From contig NC_133302.1 of NCBI RefSeq assembly GCF_005239225.2, positions 930,001 through 994,000 on the forward strand: a stretch of DNA of 64,000 nt, written 5' to 3'. The stretch comes from Populus alba. Its lineage: Eukaryota > Streptophyta > Magnoliopsida > Malpighiales > Salicaceae. Below are positions 12,067-23,360 of this stretch, piece after piece (within the stretch, counting starts at the first letter, position 1; the number at the start of each line of letters is the position of its first letter). A program made the translations under genes and the position numbers. The notes beneath the pieces were generated by a model. It worked only from the letters and a program-made list of their open reading frames with translations. It did not search any database and was not told the DNA's origin.

Positions 12067-12974
12067 TAGGGGTCTGCATTTTCAGTTCTGATTTTGGGTA
12101 AAATCAATAAAAAAAACTGAAATTATTGTTTTAAAAGTTTCTGAACCGAACTAAAAACCAGTTAGAATCGACCATGTTAGGTTAGGTTTTTTTTTTTCTT
12201 CCAAACTAGTTTAAACTTATTTGTTTTATTTTTATTTTCACAACTTTATGCTTATTTTATAAGAAATCTTAGCTTTTCAACAAGCTAAACCAGCTAAGGA
12301 TACTATTTCAATTGTTATCCTGTTGTCTTCACAAAATTATTTTTTACGAGTTTGACATAAAAATCTAAGGTTACATGAGAAATAAAAAGAAAAAAAAATT
12401 AAAAGCAAAAGTAAAAGTAAAGAGAGGGATCTTTTTCGTCTTATCCCGTCAGTAAACATTACTTTCTTCTGGCCCGAAGTCCCTTAGTTGAGTGCCGCTT
12501 TGAATCTGAAGGAAGGCAGTGGTAGATACGTCATGTACCGAGTGCGTGCCTTTGATGGAAGAATTAAAAAAATTAAAATCAAAAGTGAAAAAAAGTGTGA
12601 ATTTGATAGGAGAACAGAGGAGCATGGAGCAGCAGGAGCTAACAATTCCTAACAATTTTGGGATGTGAATATAGAGGAAAATCAGAGAAAATAGAGATGC
12701 AGAGAGTAAAAGAGCGCGGCTGATTGTCTTTAGAGAATACTATTTTAGATTTAGGGTTAAAAAAAAACTTATTTATACTTGTTTTTTTTAAGTGTTAAGT
12801 AATGGTCTAGCTGAACGATTTGGTTCAATCAATTTTCAACTTTAAAAACCTAAACTGAATTGAACTGGAAATTTTTTATGATTTTTTAATTACTTAATTC
12901 GTTTTTTTTTTTTTAAATTTCAGTGTTTTTTATTATTATTTTTAGTCAGTTATTCCATTTTTTCCTCATCCCTA
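12067..12974. mobile_element. hAT-type non-autonomous DNA transposon, 908 bp, TSD CTAGCAGC
   Basis: The left end TAGGGGTCTGCATTTT and the right end CATCCCTA (reverse complement TAGGGATG) form an imperfect terminal inverted repeat. The element is bounded by a perfect 8-bp direct repeat CTAGCAGC (12059-12066 and 12975-12982). An 8-bp TSD with TAGGG-type ends is characteristic of hAT elements. A related, apparently empty site is at 9612-9630. There is no transposase ORF; the only open stretch (minus strand, 12655-12449) shows no recognisable domain. A left-truncated duplicate is at 35286-36104. Confidence 0.8.
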
Positions 12975-12982
12975 CTAGCAGC

Positions 12983-13430
12983 TGACCCGAGTAAGCACTG
13001 TTTATTTCTGGCCAAGTGATTTTTCTTTGGAGTTTCGATCTTCATTAATTGTTCTCATGAATCTGGGTTTTTTTTTTATTAAAAAGTACATAACACTGTT
13101 GTTTTAGCATCTAACAGTAGACTCAAAGGATTTGAAGCAGTGTAATGTGAACACGTTGAATAGTTAGTGCGAATAAATAAAGCAAGAGATTCATGAAAGT
13201 GACATTGGTGGTTTCCAGGAGGCAGTGAGACTAGTCTTTGCATACAGGACAAAGAAAGCACAAGGCATTTACAATTATTGACTAAAAATAAGCTTGCTGT
13301 TTACCTGTGGTAGGTGGAGTTGTAGCTTCCATCCAATTTCTACTGACTTCTCCAAAGGAAAAAACATAAAGTTGCTTGCAAATTGCAGTGACTTTTTTAA
13401 TAGCTAGTCTTCCACTAAGAGAGAGATCTC
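12983..13430. other. Non-coding spacer before the NLR #2 leader
   Basis: No gene is supported. It contains the repeated segment with GTTGAATAGTTAGTG and GAATAAATAAAGC that also occurs near 9735, 17640, 17890 and 19305. The empty target site of the 18144 element (CTTCCACTAAGAGAGAG) is present intact near 13409. Confidence 0.5.
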
Positions 13431-14310
13431 TCAGTATACCATTGATTTCCTAATTTCCCTCACCAAATTTCTTGAACCTTTCTCATGATCTGTGCTTCCT
13501 TTTTCTGATTGAATCGAATCATCTCGTATTCTGTTCTTGATCTGTATCTTTCTTGCTTGAAAGGTAAATCCTACTTTCTTTTCTTGTTTTTCTACCACTA
13601 ATTTTGTTTCATATAAGATTTGCCCATTTGGTTGTAGAATTATTAAGTAGGATTGTAGATTGATCAATCAAGTAGAACTTAATTATATATGTGTTGCTCG
13701 ATCTATTTTAGAACTCAAAACTCATATTTAGCTTTGTTCTTACATATTGCCATCAACTTCAACTACTTGTCTTAAAAACAGCTGCTCTCAAGGTTTCTTT
13801 TGTCTGTTGAGTGCCTCTTGTCAGCTTGACAGGTAACTAGTTAGTTTCACTACTCTTTCTCAAATTCTTGCGCTTACATTTTCAGATCAGCTTTTCCGGC
13901 ATTTCAACATTGAGGTGCGTCCACACGTTAACTCACTCAGCAATTAGCTTCAGATTCTTTTGAATCCTGGTACAGTATTTATACTTCATCTTCTTCATTT
14001 TGTTGTTGTTATCGTTTTTGACATGTAACTATTGTTTGAATCCTTTTTCTGTAGACTTGAACTGTAAGTTTGGTGTTTTTAATAGTTTGACATGTAACTA
14101 TTGTAGAAATTTTATTGAGAAACTTTGGAGTTAGGATCATCAATGGTTTCCAAATATAAATAAATTGATCTTTCTTTGTTTTTATAATCCTTGCCTTAAG
14201 GAGTTCATACCAAATTCATTGTTTTTTCTTTTTATTTATTCTAGTCTCAACCTTTCCTTTTCCAATTAATTTTATTCAATATTTTGACTCTGTTTTATAT
14301 ATAGGGCAAA
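13431..14310 (+). promoter_or_regulatory. Predicted multi-exon 5' leader of NLR #2
   Basis: Splice-like junctions suggest four untranslated exons: exon A ends TTGAAAG/GTAAAT at 13563; exon B is 13782-13832 (AAAAACAG/CTGCTC ... TTGACAG/GTAACT); exon C is 13886-13969 (TTTTCAG/ATCAGC ... AATCCTG/GTACAG); and the last exon starts at 14305 (TATATAG/GGCAAAATG), giving the start codon at 14311. The same junction words are kept in the leaders of #3, #4 and #5, where much intron sequence has drifted. The transcription start cannot be fixed. This is inference from sequence; RNA reads would settle it. Confidence 0.5.
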
Positions 14311-16887
14311 ATGGTTCAATCAACTGACCCATTTTGGCACCATGTTGAGGAGATGAAGTGTATGCATTGCGGGCGTCAATTTCCTAACGATACTTCCATT
14401 TCAAGGATCAAATGGCATTTATCAGGAGAGAAAGGGCATGGTGTTGCAATTTGTGAAAGAGTTCCTAAACAAGTTCAAGAAGCAGCTTTTCTAGCTATGC
14501 ATGGTGCCAACAAAAGACATAAAAGCATAGCAAGTTCGAGCAATGTTAATGATAATGCCATTTCCACCACTCCACAAGAACAAAACAATGAAGTCGACAA
14601 TTTGGCAGGAGATGCAGGAACGACACAAGCAGCGGATATAATGGGTCACCCACCTGGAAGAAGTGTGGAAGAGTTCAGTAGATGGTTAATGGAGGATGAT
14701 ATAGAGAATGGGACTGGAGGAGTAGTGCAGCCTGGTGCTGGAGCTAGCTCTTCTGGAGGGATTACATGCAACACAGATGCGATCAAAGGAGATGCAGTAG
14801 CAACGACAAAGCTGGTGGGTCAAGCATTCGAAGACCATGAGAAGACTATCTGGTCTTGGTTGATGCACGATGAAGTTTCAACTATTGGCATCTATGGGAT
14901 GGGCGGGGTGGGTAAGACGACATTGGTGAAACATATATATGATCAACTTCAAAAAAGACGAGACAGTTTTTGTCATGTTTACTGGATTACTGTTTCACAA
15001 GATACCAGCATTAGTAAATTGCAAAACAGTATCGCCAGACGGATTGGTTTAGATCTTTCTAATGAAGGTGAGGAGCTGTATAGAGCTTTCGATTTGTCAG
15101 AAGAATTAATGAAGAAACAGAAATGGGTTTTGATTTTAGATGATCTGTGGAAGGATATTGAGCTACACAAGGTCGGAGTTCCTATCCAAGCTGTTAAGGG
15201 ATGCAAACTGATTCTTACAACACGATCAGAAAAGGTTTGTCAACAGATGGATACCCAACACAAAATCAAAGTAAGTCCTATATTGGAGGAAGAAGCTTGG
15301 ACTTTGTTTATTGAGAGACTTGGACATCAAATGGCACTTTCTCCAGAAGTGGAACAAATTGCAAAATCTATCACAAAGGAGTGTGATGGTTTGCCTCTGG
15401 GAATTATAACAATGGCTGGAACCATGAAGGGGGTGGAGGACATACACGAGTGGAGGAATGCTTTAGAGGAACTAAAACAATCAAGACCTTGGCAGGAGGA
15501 CATGGATGAGAAGGTATTCAAAATATTAAGATTTAGTTATATGCACTTAAAGGAGTCAGCACTGCAACAATGTTTCTTGTACTGTGCATTATTCCCGGAA
15601 GACTTCTTGATCCCTAGAAAGGATTTGATAGCTTATTTGATTGATGAGGGAGTGATAAAAGGCCTGAGTAGGAAGGCAGAATTTGACAAAGGCCACTCGA
15701 TGCTTAATAAACTTGAAAGTGCCTGCCTTTTGGAAAGTGTTAAAATGTACAGTCCTCATAGATTTTTCAAGATGCATGACTTGATTAGGGATATGGCCAT
15801 CCAAATACTACAAGAGAACTCTCAAGGCATGGTTAAAGCAGGTGCACGGTTAAGAGAATTGCCGGGTGCAGAGGAGTGGACAGAGAATCTTACTAGAGTT
15901 TCAATGATGCAAAACCAAATTAAAGAAATTCCTTGTAGCCATTCACTGAGGTGTCCCAATCTTTCAACTCTACTGTTACGCGGAAATTCAAAGTTGCAAT
16001 TTATTGCAAATTCATTTTTTGAGCAGTTGCGTGAGCTTAAGATTCTTGATCTGTCTTATACAAATATCACAAAACTGCCTGATTCTGTGTCTGAATTGGT
16101 GAGTCTCGCTGCATTATTGCTCATTGGTTGTAATATGTTAAGGCATGTGCCGTCATTAGAAAAGCTCAAGGCACTGAAGAGGTTAGATCTCTCTGGTACT
16201 TGGGCACTTGAAAAAATGCCTCAAGGTATGGAATGTCTATGCAACCTGAGGTATCTTAGAATGAATGGATGTGGTGAAAAGGAGTTTCCTAGTGGGTTGT
16301 TACCTAAGCTCTCTCTCCTGCAAGTCTTTGTATTGGAGGAGCAGATTCATCCTACTACCAAAGATAATAGAAAAGGACTGCCTCCTCCGATAACAGTTAA
16401 AGGAAAGGAAGTGGGATGCTTGAGGAAGTTGGAAACTTTGGTATGCCATTTTGAAGGTTACTTAGACTACGTGGAGTATCTCAAAACTCGGGATGAAACC
16501 AAATCACTAACCACATACCAAGTTCATGTAGGACTACTGGATAAGTATTATAATCATTATCATGGTGATTTCAGTAGGAAAACAATTGTTTTGGTTAACT
16601 GGAGTATCGACAGAGACAGAGATTTTCAGGTCATGTTCTCGAAGGACATTCAACACCTAGGCATTCATAATTGTGATGATGCAACAAGTTTATGCGATTT
16701 TTGGTCTCTAATAAAGAATGCAACTGAACTGGAGGCTATCAAGATTAGTGATTGCAATAGCATGGAGAGCTTGGTTTCATCTTCTTGGTTCTGCTCTGCT
16801 CCACCACCATCTCCAGCTATCTGGTGCATGGGTTGGTGGAGGCAGGGCTGCGTGTATAAGGGAATCCACATAAATCACACTCATTAG
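14311..16887 (+). CDS. BED-NB-ARC-LRR immune receptor #2, C-terminally truncated (858 aa)
   Basis: Intracellular NLR of the non-TIR class that would bind ADP/ATP and trigger defence. Domains: BED-type zinc finger, residues about 8-60 (Cys17, Cys20, His36, Cys48); Ser/Thr/Asn-rich linker; NB-ARC with P-loop GMGGVGKTT (196-204), [14 protein letters not shown], kinase-2 LILDDLW (274-280, terminal Trp as in non-TIR NLRs), RNBS-B KLILTTRS, GLPLGI (360-365), CALFPEDF, and MHD at 488-490; then LRRs. The start ATG follows the predicted leader acceptor and is shared by #3 and #5. At about base 16818 homology stops in the LRRs; the last ~23 residues come from unrelated filler DNA, and roughly 180 residues of the paralogues' end are missing. 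The NB-ARC motifs are intact; function without the terminal LRRs is uncertain. Confidence 0.9.
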   Translation: MVQSTDPFWHHVEEMKCMHCGRQFPNDTSISRIKWHLSGEKGHGVAICERVPKQVQEAAFLAMHGANKRHKSIASSSNVNDNAISTTPQEQNNEVDNLAGDAGTTQAADIMGHPPGRSVEEFSRWLMEDDIENGTGGVVQPGAGASSSGGITCNTDAIKGDAVATTKLVGQAFEDHEKTIWSWLMHDEVSTIGIYGMGGVGKTTLVKHIYDQLQKRRDSFCHVYWITVSQDTSISKLQNSIARRIGLDLSNEGEELYRAFDLSEELMKKQKWVLILDDLWKDIELHKVGVPIQAVKGCKLILTTRSEKVCQQMDTQHKIKVSPILEEEAWTLFIERLGHQMALSPEVEQIAKSITKECDGLPLGIITMAGTMKGVEDIHEWRNALEELKQSRPWQEDMDEKVFKILRFSYMHLKESALQQCFLYCALFPEDFLIPRKDLIAYLIDEGVIKGLSRKAEFDKGHSMLNKLESACLLESVKMYSPHRFFKMHDLIRDMAIQILQENSQGMVKAGARLRELPGAEEWTENLTRVSMMQNQIKEIPCSHSLRCPNLSTLLLRGNSKLQFIANSFFEQLRELKILDLSYTNITKLPDSVSELVSLAALLLIGCNMLRHVPSLEKLKALKRLDLSGTWALEKMPQGMECLCNLRYLRMNGCGEKEFPSGLLPKLSLLQVFVLEEQIHPTTKDNRKGLPPPITVKGKEVGCLRKLETLVCHFEGYLDYVEYLKTRDETKSLTTYQVHVGLLDKYYNHYHGDFSRKTIVLVNWSIDRDRDFQVMFSKDIQHLGIHNCDDATSLCDFWSLIKNATELEAIKISDCNSMESLVSSSWFCSAPPPSPAIWCMGWWRQGCVYKGIHINHTH

Positions 16888-16902
16888 TGATTTCCTTCTC
16901 TG
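16819..16902 (+). other. Filler DNA at the deletion junction of NLR #2
   Basis: About 85 bp without match to any other NLR copy in the window separate the truncated LRR from the repeated promoter-like block. Part of it is translated as the novel C-terminus of #2 up to the stop at 16885-16887. Short non-homologous filler is typical of end-joining repair. Confidence 0.55.
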
Positions 16903-17340
16903 TCAATTATGGATAAGAAATGATCCCTTTTTCTTTTTCTTTTTTCTGAGAAGAAATAATGATCCATCTTAAAGGCCTTCAGATTTCAACACATGAAGGG
17001 ATGCATGCATATCTCAGGAATTAACAATGGTGGAGGGATAACTTTTAATTGCCACTGATTTCTTGACAAAACGCACCGTACTAAGCTGCTGTTAGCCGTT
17101 GGTTACGCGCACCGTTTCAAAAAATGAATGAGAACTGCTGTGGATTCCCTCTCTTCTCTCCGTCTCTCTCTCTCCCGCTCTCTCCTTCTCTGTCTTCTCA
17201 ATCTTTCTGATTCCACTGAGTTCAACACAGATTGGAGGATTCTTAATCGGGTTGTTACCTATAGATCGTACGTGATCTTATACAAATGTGATGTATATAT
17301 GCAGGAATAATATTGGTCTTTAAATGGTTTTATTTCTTAA
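16903..17340 (+). repeat. LTR-like / promoter-like block, copy 2 of 3 (TATA part deleted)
   Basis: Matches 9846-10345 and 33651-34160 from TCAATTATGGATAAGAAATG on. The segment holding the TATA box is missing here: the sequence jumps from CGCACCGTTTCAA to AAAATGAATGAGAACTGC near 17118. The CT-rich and ATTGGAGGATTCTTAATCGG parts remain. Confidence 0.5.
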
Positions 17341-18140
17341 ATAAATCAAAGAATTTAAGTTAATCTCTTGGCAGCAGGATGGATGAAAAAATAAATCATC
17401 TGTATCAATGCTCTCCTGACCACTTGGAACACCTTGCTTAAGACATCAGGAGATCAAGATATTTAATATGAAATTCAACACAAGCTGATAATCCCAGTTC
17501 TTTGCCAAAAGCAAATGGTGACAGGAAAGTCATTAGCGAGCCGAATTGCTCCTCGGCATCATCACTACTGTCATGATAATTGCATATGTTCGATCTAACA
17601 GTAGACTCAATGGTTGAAACAGTATAATGTACGTAAACATGTTGAATAGTTAGTGTGAATAAATAAAGCAGGTGATTCATGAAATTAAAAATAATTTGCA
17701 TGGTGGTTTCGAGGATATAATTGCATATTGGACAAACAAAGTCCCTTTGCATGGTGGTTTCAAGAGACAGTGGAAGTAACAATTGATCTTCATTAATTGT
17801 TCTGGCTTTTTAATTAAAAAAAGTACATAACACTGTTGTTTTAGCATCTAACAACAGTAGACTCAAGGATTTGAAGCAGTGTAATGTGAACACGTTGAAT
17901 AGTTAGCGTGAATAAATAAAGCAGAAAGTGGCATGAAGTTTGCATGGTGGTTTCCATGGGAGTAATCATTGCATACAGGACAAAGAAAGCACCTCTGTTT
18001 TATTTCTTTAGAGTAAAAAAACATAAAGATGCTTGCTAATTGCTAATTGCTAATTGCTAATTGCAATGACTTTAATAGCTAGTCTTCCACTAGGAGAGAT
18101 CTCTCTCAGTATACCCTTGATTTGATAAAGTTGCTTCCAC
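17341..18140. other. Non-coding spacer with repeated AATAAATAAAGC segments and (TGCTAAT)4
   Basis: No gene is supported. The segment with GTTGAATAGTTAG occurs twice (near 17640 and 17889), each followed by a version of TTTGCATGGTGGTTTC. A perfect 7-bp microsatellite, TGCTAAT repeated four times, sits at about 18034-18061. Both suggest replication slippage within an already duplicated spacer. Confidence 0.6.
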
Positions 18141-18143
18141 TAA

Positions 18144-19230
18144 GGCTCCGTTTGTTTGCAGGAAAGTGAATTCCTTTTGGAAAGTGAATTCCGGGGAAAG
18201 TGAATTCCTGGAAAGTGAATTCCGGGAAAGTATTTTCCGATGTTTGGTAGTGTTATGGAAAATGAACTGGAAAACACTTTCCAGTGTTTGGTTATGTCAT
18301 GGAAAATAAGCTGGAAAATAACTTATTAATATTTTATTTTTCTCAAGTTTATTAAAATAATGAGGAACAAATCTTACAAATTAAAAAGTTAAATGAGAAT
18401 GAAATTGAAAAAAAATATATAATTTCATAAATTATCTCAAATAATAATCAAAATAATAGGGATCAAATCTAAAAAATAAAAAAAAAAATAAAGAAATTAA
18501 AATAATAATAATCAACATTTCATAAATTATTTCAAATAAATAAGTAACAATCAAAAAAATGAGGATCAAATTTGATAAATAAAAATTTCAATAAAAAAAT
18601 GATAAGGAAAAAGCAAATAGTAATTATAAAAATAAGGACCAAAGTTAATATAAAAATAAAATTTTAAGAGATGAAATTGAAAAATAAATATTCAAACAAA
18701 AATATATGTAGCAATCAAAAGTTTGAGGATCAAATTTGATATAATCAGCAAATAATGATATTTCTAAATTTTTCACAACTTCCGGAAAGTGTTTTCCCCT
18801 CAAATTTTTCAGGAAAAACACTTTCCAAGAAAACCAAGCCAAATTTTCCTTTTACTGGAAAGTGTTTTCCATTGACCAACTTTCCTACTGGCAAACAAAC
18901 ACAAGAAAGTTTGGAAAGTGATTTCCCGGAAACCACTTTCTGGAAAACAAACACAAGAAAGTTTGGAAAGTGATTTCCCGGAAACCACTTTCGGAAAACA
19001 AACACAGCTAAAAGGAAAACACTTTCCTGAAAACCAAGTCAAATTTTTTTTGACTAAAATTGACTGGAAAGTGTTTTCCGTTGACCGGAAAGTATTTTTC
19101 GTTGACTAGAAAGTGTTTTCCGCTGACCGGAAAGTGTTTTCCGCTGACCAACTTTCCTAATGACAAACAAACACAGGAAAGTTTGGAAAATGATTTCCCG
19201 GAAACTACTTTCCGGGAAACAAACAAGGCC
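18144..19230. mobile_element. PIF/Harbinger (Tourist-like) element, 1087 bp, TSD TAA
   Basis: The ends GGCTCCGTTTGTTT (left) and AAACAAACAAGGCC (right; reverse complement GGCCTTGTTTGTTT) form a terminal inverted repeat flanked by TAA (18141-18143, 19231-19233). This is the usual Harbinger/Tourist target duplication, and the uninterrupted site is seen near 13409. Both subterminal regions (18160-18290 and 18780-19220) are packed with GGAAAGTG and its palindromic form GGAAAGTGTTTTCC; the centre (18310-18770) is AT-rich. No transposase is encoded. The open frames within it arise from the repeats and are not genes. Confidence 0.75.
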
Positions 19231-19233
19231 TAA

Positions 19234-20353
19234 GAAAGAGATTTCTCAGTGTACCCTTGATTTCCTAATTTCCCTCACCAAATTTTTTATTGATATTTTA
19301 ATAGTTAGTGTGAATAAATAAAGCAGAAAGTGGCATAAAGTTTGCATAGAGAACAAAGAAAGCACAGGCAGAAAGTGACATAAAGTTGAAGCTTCCTGCC
19401 AATTTCTATTGCAATGACTTTAATAGCTGGCCTTCCAGTAAGAGAGATCTCTCTCAGTATACCATTGACTTCCAAATTTCCCTCACCAAATTTCCTAAAC
19501 CTTTCTTATGATCTGTGCTTCCTTTTTCTGATTGAATCGAATCATCTCGTTTTGAGTTCTTGATCTGTATCTTTCTTGCTTGAAAGGTAAATCCTACTTT
19601 CTTTTCTTGTTTTTCTACCACTAATTTTGTTTCAAATAAGATTTTCCCATTTGGTTGTAGAATAAATATGTAGGATTGTAGATTAATCAATCAAGTAGAA
19701 CTTAATTATATATGTGTTGCTTGATCTATTTTAGAATTCAAAACTGATATTTAGCTTTGTTCTTACATATTGCCATCAACTTCAACTACTTATCTTAAAA
19801 ACAGCTGCTCTCAAGGTTTCTTTTGTCTGTTGAGTGCCTCTTGTCAGCTTGACAGGTGACTAGTTTGCCTACTCTTCCTTATATTCTTGTGCTTACATTT
19901 TCAGATCAGCTTTCCCAGAGTTTCAACATTGGGGCGCGTCCACACGTTTCCTCACTCAGCAATTAGCTTCAGATTCTTTTGTTAAAATTCTTTTGAATCC
20001 AGGTAAACTATTTATATGTCACGACCCGAATCTTCTTCATTTTGTTGCTGTTTTTGTTTTTGACAAGTAACTATTGTTTGAATCTTTTTAAGTAAAACAC
20101 AGGTTGTACAAATTTTATTGAGAAACTTTGGATTTTGTATCATCAATGGTTTCCAAATATAAATAAATTGATCTTTCTTAGTTTTTATAAAATAAATTGC
20201 CTTATGGAGTTCATACAAATTCTTTTTTTTTCCTTTTTATATTCTTTGCTGTTTTTAACTTATTATTTTAGTTTCAACCTTTCCTTTTCCGATTGATGTA
20301 ACTTACATTAATTTTATTCAATATTTTGACTCTGTTTTTATATATAGGGCAAA
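19234..20353 (+). promoter_or_regulatory. Predicted 5' leader of NLR #3
   Basis: Homologous to 13401-14310. It keeps the junction words TTGAAAG/GTAAAT, AAAAACAG/CTGCTC, TTGACAG/GTGACT, TTTTCAG/ATCAGC, and ATCCAG/GTAAAC (donor at 20003). The last acceptor TATATAG/GGC at 20347 comes just before ATG at 20354. Intron 3 holds a 16-base stub at 20017-20032 identical to the start of the solo LTR (TGTCACGACCCGAATC). The predicted splicing is an inference. Confidence 0.5.
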
Positions 20354-20800
20354 ATGGTTCAATCAACTGACCCATTTTGGCACCATGTTGAGGAGATGAA
20401 GTGTATTTATTGCGGGCGTCAATTTCCTAACCATACTTCCATTTCAAGGATCAAATGGCATTTATCAGGAGAGAAAGGGCGTGGTGTTGCAATTTGTGAA
20501 AGAGTTCCTAAACAAGTTCAAGAAGCAGCTGTTCAAGCTATGCATGGTGCCAACAAAAGACATAAAAGCATAGCAAGTTCAAGCAATGTTAATGATAATG
20601 CCATTTCAACCACTCCACAAGAACAAAACAATAATGAAGTCGACAATTTGGCAGGAGATGCAGGAACGACACAAGCAGCGGATAGAATGGGTCACCCACC
20701 TGGAAGAAGTGTGGAAGAGTTCAGTAGATGGTTAATGGAGGATGATATAGAGAATGGGACTGGAGTCTGGAGGAGTAGTGCAGCCTGGTGCAGGAGCTAG
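20354..20800 (+). CDS. NLR #3, 5' reading frame: BED zinc finger only (148 aa, frameshifted)
   Basis: Starts at the conserved ATG with the family N-terminus (MVQSTDPFW) and encodes the BED finger (Cys17, Cys20, His36, Cys48) plus the linker. Near 20761-20772 the sequence has TGGAGTCTGGAGGAG where #2 and #5 have TGGAGGAG: a 7-bp tandem duplication shifts the frame, and translation ends at 20800 with an unrelated tail. A short BED-only protein could be made from this mRNA, or the gene may simply be broken. The NB-ARC-LRR part continues in another frame from 20754. Confidence 0.8.
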   Translation: MVQSTDPFWHHVEEMKCIYCGRQFPNHTSISRIKWHLSGEKGRGVAICERVPKQVQEAAVQAMHGANKRHKSIASSSNVNDNAISTTPQEQNNNEVDNLAGDAGTTQAADRMGHPPGRSVEEFSRWLMEDDIENGTGVWRSSAAWCRS

Positions 20801-23360
20801 CTCTTCTGGAGGGCTTACATGCAACACAAATGAGACTCCAGGAGACGCAGTACCAACGACAAAGCTGGTGGGTCAAGCATTCGAAGACCATAAGAAGACT
20901 ATCTGGTCTTGGTTGATGCACGATGAAGTTTCAACTATTGGCATCTATGGGATGGGCGGAGTGGGAAAGACGACATTGGTGACACACATTTATAATCAAC
21001 TTCGAGAAAGACCAGGCACTTTCTGCCATGTTTACTGGATTACTGTTTCACAAGATACTAACATTAATAAATTGCAAAACAGTATCGCCAAACGGATTGA
21101 TTTAGATCTTTCTAATGAAGATGAGGAGCTGGATAGAGCTTCCAAATTGTCAAAAGAATTAACGAAGAAACAGAAATGGGTTTTGATTTTAGACGATTTG
21201 TGGAAGGCTATTGAGCTACGCAAGGTGGGAATTCCTATCCAAGCTGTTAAGGGATGCAAGCTGATTGTTACAACACGATTAGAAAATGTTTGTCAGCAGA
21301 TGGGTACCCAACACATAATCAAAGTGAATCCTATTTCGAAGGAAGAAGCTTGGGCTTTGTTTATTGAGAGACTTGGACAGGACACACCACTTTCTCTGGA
21401 AGTGGAACAAATTGCAAAATCTGTGGCAAGGGAATGTGCTGGTTTGCCGCTAGGAATTATAACAATAGCTGCAGCCATGAGGGGAGTGGTTGACGTACGT
21501 GAGTGGAGGAATGCATTGGAGGAATTGAAGGAATCAAAAGTTAGAAAAGATGATATGGAGCCTGAGGTATTCGACATATTGAGATTTAGTTTTATGCACT
21601 TAAAGGAGTCAGAACTGCAGCAATGCTTCTTGTACTGTGCATTATTCCCGGAAGACTTCATGATCCGTAGAGAGGATTTGATAGCTTATTTGATTGACGA
21701 GGGAGTGATAAAAGGGCTGAAGAGTAGGGAGGCAGAATTTGACAAAGGCCACACGATGCTGAATAAACTTGAAAGAGTCTGCCTATTGGAAAGTGCTGAG
21801 GAAGCGCATTATATCAAAATGCATGACTTGATTAGGGACATGGCCATCCAAATACTACAAGAGAACTCTCAAGGCATGGTGAAAGCAGGTGCACAGTTAA
21901 GAGAATTGCCGGATGCAGAGGAGTGGACAGAGAATCTTACTAGAGTTTCACTGATGGATAACCAAATTAAAGAAATTCCTTCCAGCCATTCACCGAGGTG
22001 TCCCAGTCTTTCAACTCTATTGCTATGCAGAAACTCAGAGTTACAATTTATTGCAGATTCATTTTTTGAGCAGTTGCATGAGCTCAAGTTTCTTGATCTG
22101 TCTCGTACAAAGATCACAAAACTGCCTGATTCTGTCTCTGAATTGGTGAGTCTCGCTGCATTATTGCTCATTGGTTGTAATATGTTAAGGCATGTGCCGT
22201 CATTAGAAAAGCTCAAGGCACTGAAGAGGTTAGATCTCTCTCGTACTTGGGCACTTGAAAAGATTCCTCAAGGCATGGAATGTCTATGCAACCTGAAGTA
22301 TCTTAGAATGAGTGGATGTGGTGAAAAGGAGTTTCCTAGTGGGTTGTTACCTAAGCTCTCTCTCCTGCAAGTGCTTATATTGGAGGAGCAGATTCATCCT
22401 ACTACCAAAGATAATAGAAAACGACCGCCTACTCCGATAACAGTTAAAGGAAAGGAAGTGGGATGCTTGAGGAAGTTGGAAACTTTGGTATGCCAATTTG
22501 AAGGTTACTTAGACTACGTGGAGTATCTCAAAACTCGGGATGAAACCAAATCACTAACCACATACCAAATTCATGTAGGACTACTGGATAAGTATTATAA
22601 TCATTATCATGGTGATTTAAGAAGGAAAACAATTGTTTTGGGTAACTGGAGTTTCGACAGAGACAGAGATTTTCAGGTCATGTTCTCGAAGGACATTCAA
22701 CAACTAGACATTCATAATTATGATGATGCAACAAGTTTATGCGATTTTTGGTGTCTAATAAAGAATGCAACTGAACTGGAGGTTATCAGCATTGTTGATT
22801 GCAATAGCATGGAGAGCTTGGTTTCATCTTCTTGGTTCTGCTCTGCTCCACCACCATCTCCATCTTATAGTGGAATATTTTCTGGTCTTAAAGAGTTTAG
22901 GTGTTATGATTGTAAGAGCATGAAGAAGTTGTTCCCTCTTGTCTTGCTGCCAAGCCTCGTAAACCTAGAAAGGATTACAGTTATAGGATGTGAGAAAATG
23001 GAGGAGATAATAGGTGGAACAAGATCAGATGAAGAAGGGGTTATGGGTGAAGAAAGCAACACCGATCTCAAACTCCCCAAGTTAAGATCTCTGGTATTGA
23101 TTAGATTACCAGAACTGAAAAGCATTTGCAGTGCAAAACTGATTTGCGATTCTCTCCAATTAATTCAAGTAACGAATTGTGAGAAGCTGAAGAGGATGGG
23201 AATTTGTCTTCCGTTGCTTGAAAATAGCGAGCCATCTCCTCCCCCTTCTCTCAGAGAGATCTATTGTTCAAAAAAATGGTGGGAGTCAGTGGTGGAGTGG
23301 GAGCATCCTAACGCGAAGGATGTCCTTCTTCCCTTTGTAAGGTTTCTGTCTAAGGTATGA
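20754..23360 (+). CDS. NLR #3, 3' reading frame: NB-ARC-LRR (868 aa), full LRR end
   Basis: Continues the receptor after the 7-bp frameshift and is open to the family's normal C-terminus. Motifs: P-loop [56 protein letters not shown], then LRRs with [15 protein letters not shown] and [13 protein letters not shown], ending [15 protein letters not shown] plus six residues. An ATG at 20754, just before the duplication, is available for internal initiation, which would give a BED-less NLR; otherwise nothing upstream fuses in frame. Compared with #5, the linker is short and lacks the GQPVVR repeats. The coding sequence otherwise looks under constraint, so the frameshift could be recent or a sequence error. 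Confidence 0.85.
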   Translation: MGLESGGVVQPGAGASSSGGLTCNTNETPGDAVPTTKLVGQAFEDHKKTIWSWLMHDEVSTIGIYGMGGVGKTTLVTHIYNQLRERPGTFCHVYWITVSQDTNINKLQNSIAKRIDLDLSNEDEELDRASKLSKELTKKQKWVLILDDLWKAIELRKVGIPIQAVKGCKLIVTTRLENVCQQMGTQHIIKVNPISKEEAWALFIERLGQDTPLSLEVEQIAKSVARECAGLPLGIITIAAAMRGVVDVREWRNALEELKESKVRKDDMEPEVFDILRFSFMHLKESELQQCFLYCALFPEDFMIRREDLIAYLIDEGVIKGLKSREAEFDKGHTMLNKLERVCLLESAEEAHYIKMHDLIRDMAIQILQENSQGMVKAGAQLRELPDAEEWTENLTRVSLMDNQIKEIPSSHSPRCPSLSTLLLCRNSELQFIADSFFEQLHELKFLDLSRTKITKLPDSVSELVSLAALLLIGCNMLRHVPSLEKLKALKRLDLSRTWALEKIPQGMECLCNLKYLRMSGCGEKEFPSGLLPKLSLLQVLILEEQIHPTTKDNRKRPPTPITVKGKEVGCLRKLETLVCQFEGYLDYVEYLKTRDETKSLTTYQIHVGLLDKYYNHYHGDLRRKTIVLGNWSFDRDRDFQVMFSKDIQQLDIHNYDDATSLCDFWCLIKNATELEVISIVDCNSMESLVSSSWFCSAPPPSPSYSGIFSGLKEFRCYDCKSMKKLFPLVLLPSLVNLERITVIGCEKMEEIIGGTRSDEEGVMGEESNTDLKLPKLRSLVLIRLPELKSICSAKLICDSLQLIQVTNCEKLKRMGICLPLLENSEPSPPPSLREIYCSKKWWESVVEWEHPNAKDVLLPFVRFLSKV

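Noticed and set aside
12449..12655. 68-codon minus-strand ORF repeated at 35811-35608
   Set aside because: Duplicated because the whole hAT element is duplicated; no domain and no codon-level conservation beyond the surrounding non-coding DNA.
18645..19226. Several overlapping open frames on both strands with repeated VFSGK/KVFPEN-like peptides
   Set aside because: They arise from the GGAAAGTGTTTTCC repeats of the Harbinger-like element; periodic peptide repeats in all frames show they are not genes.
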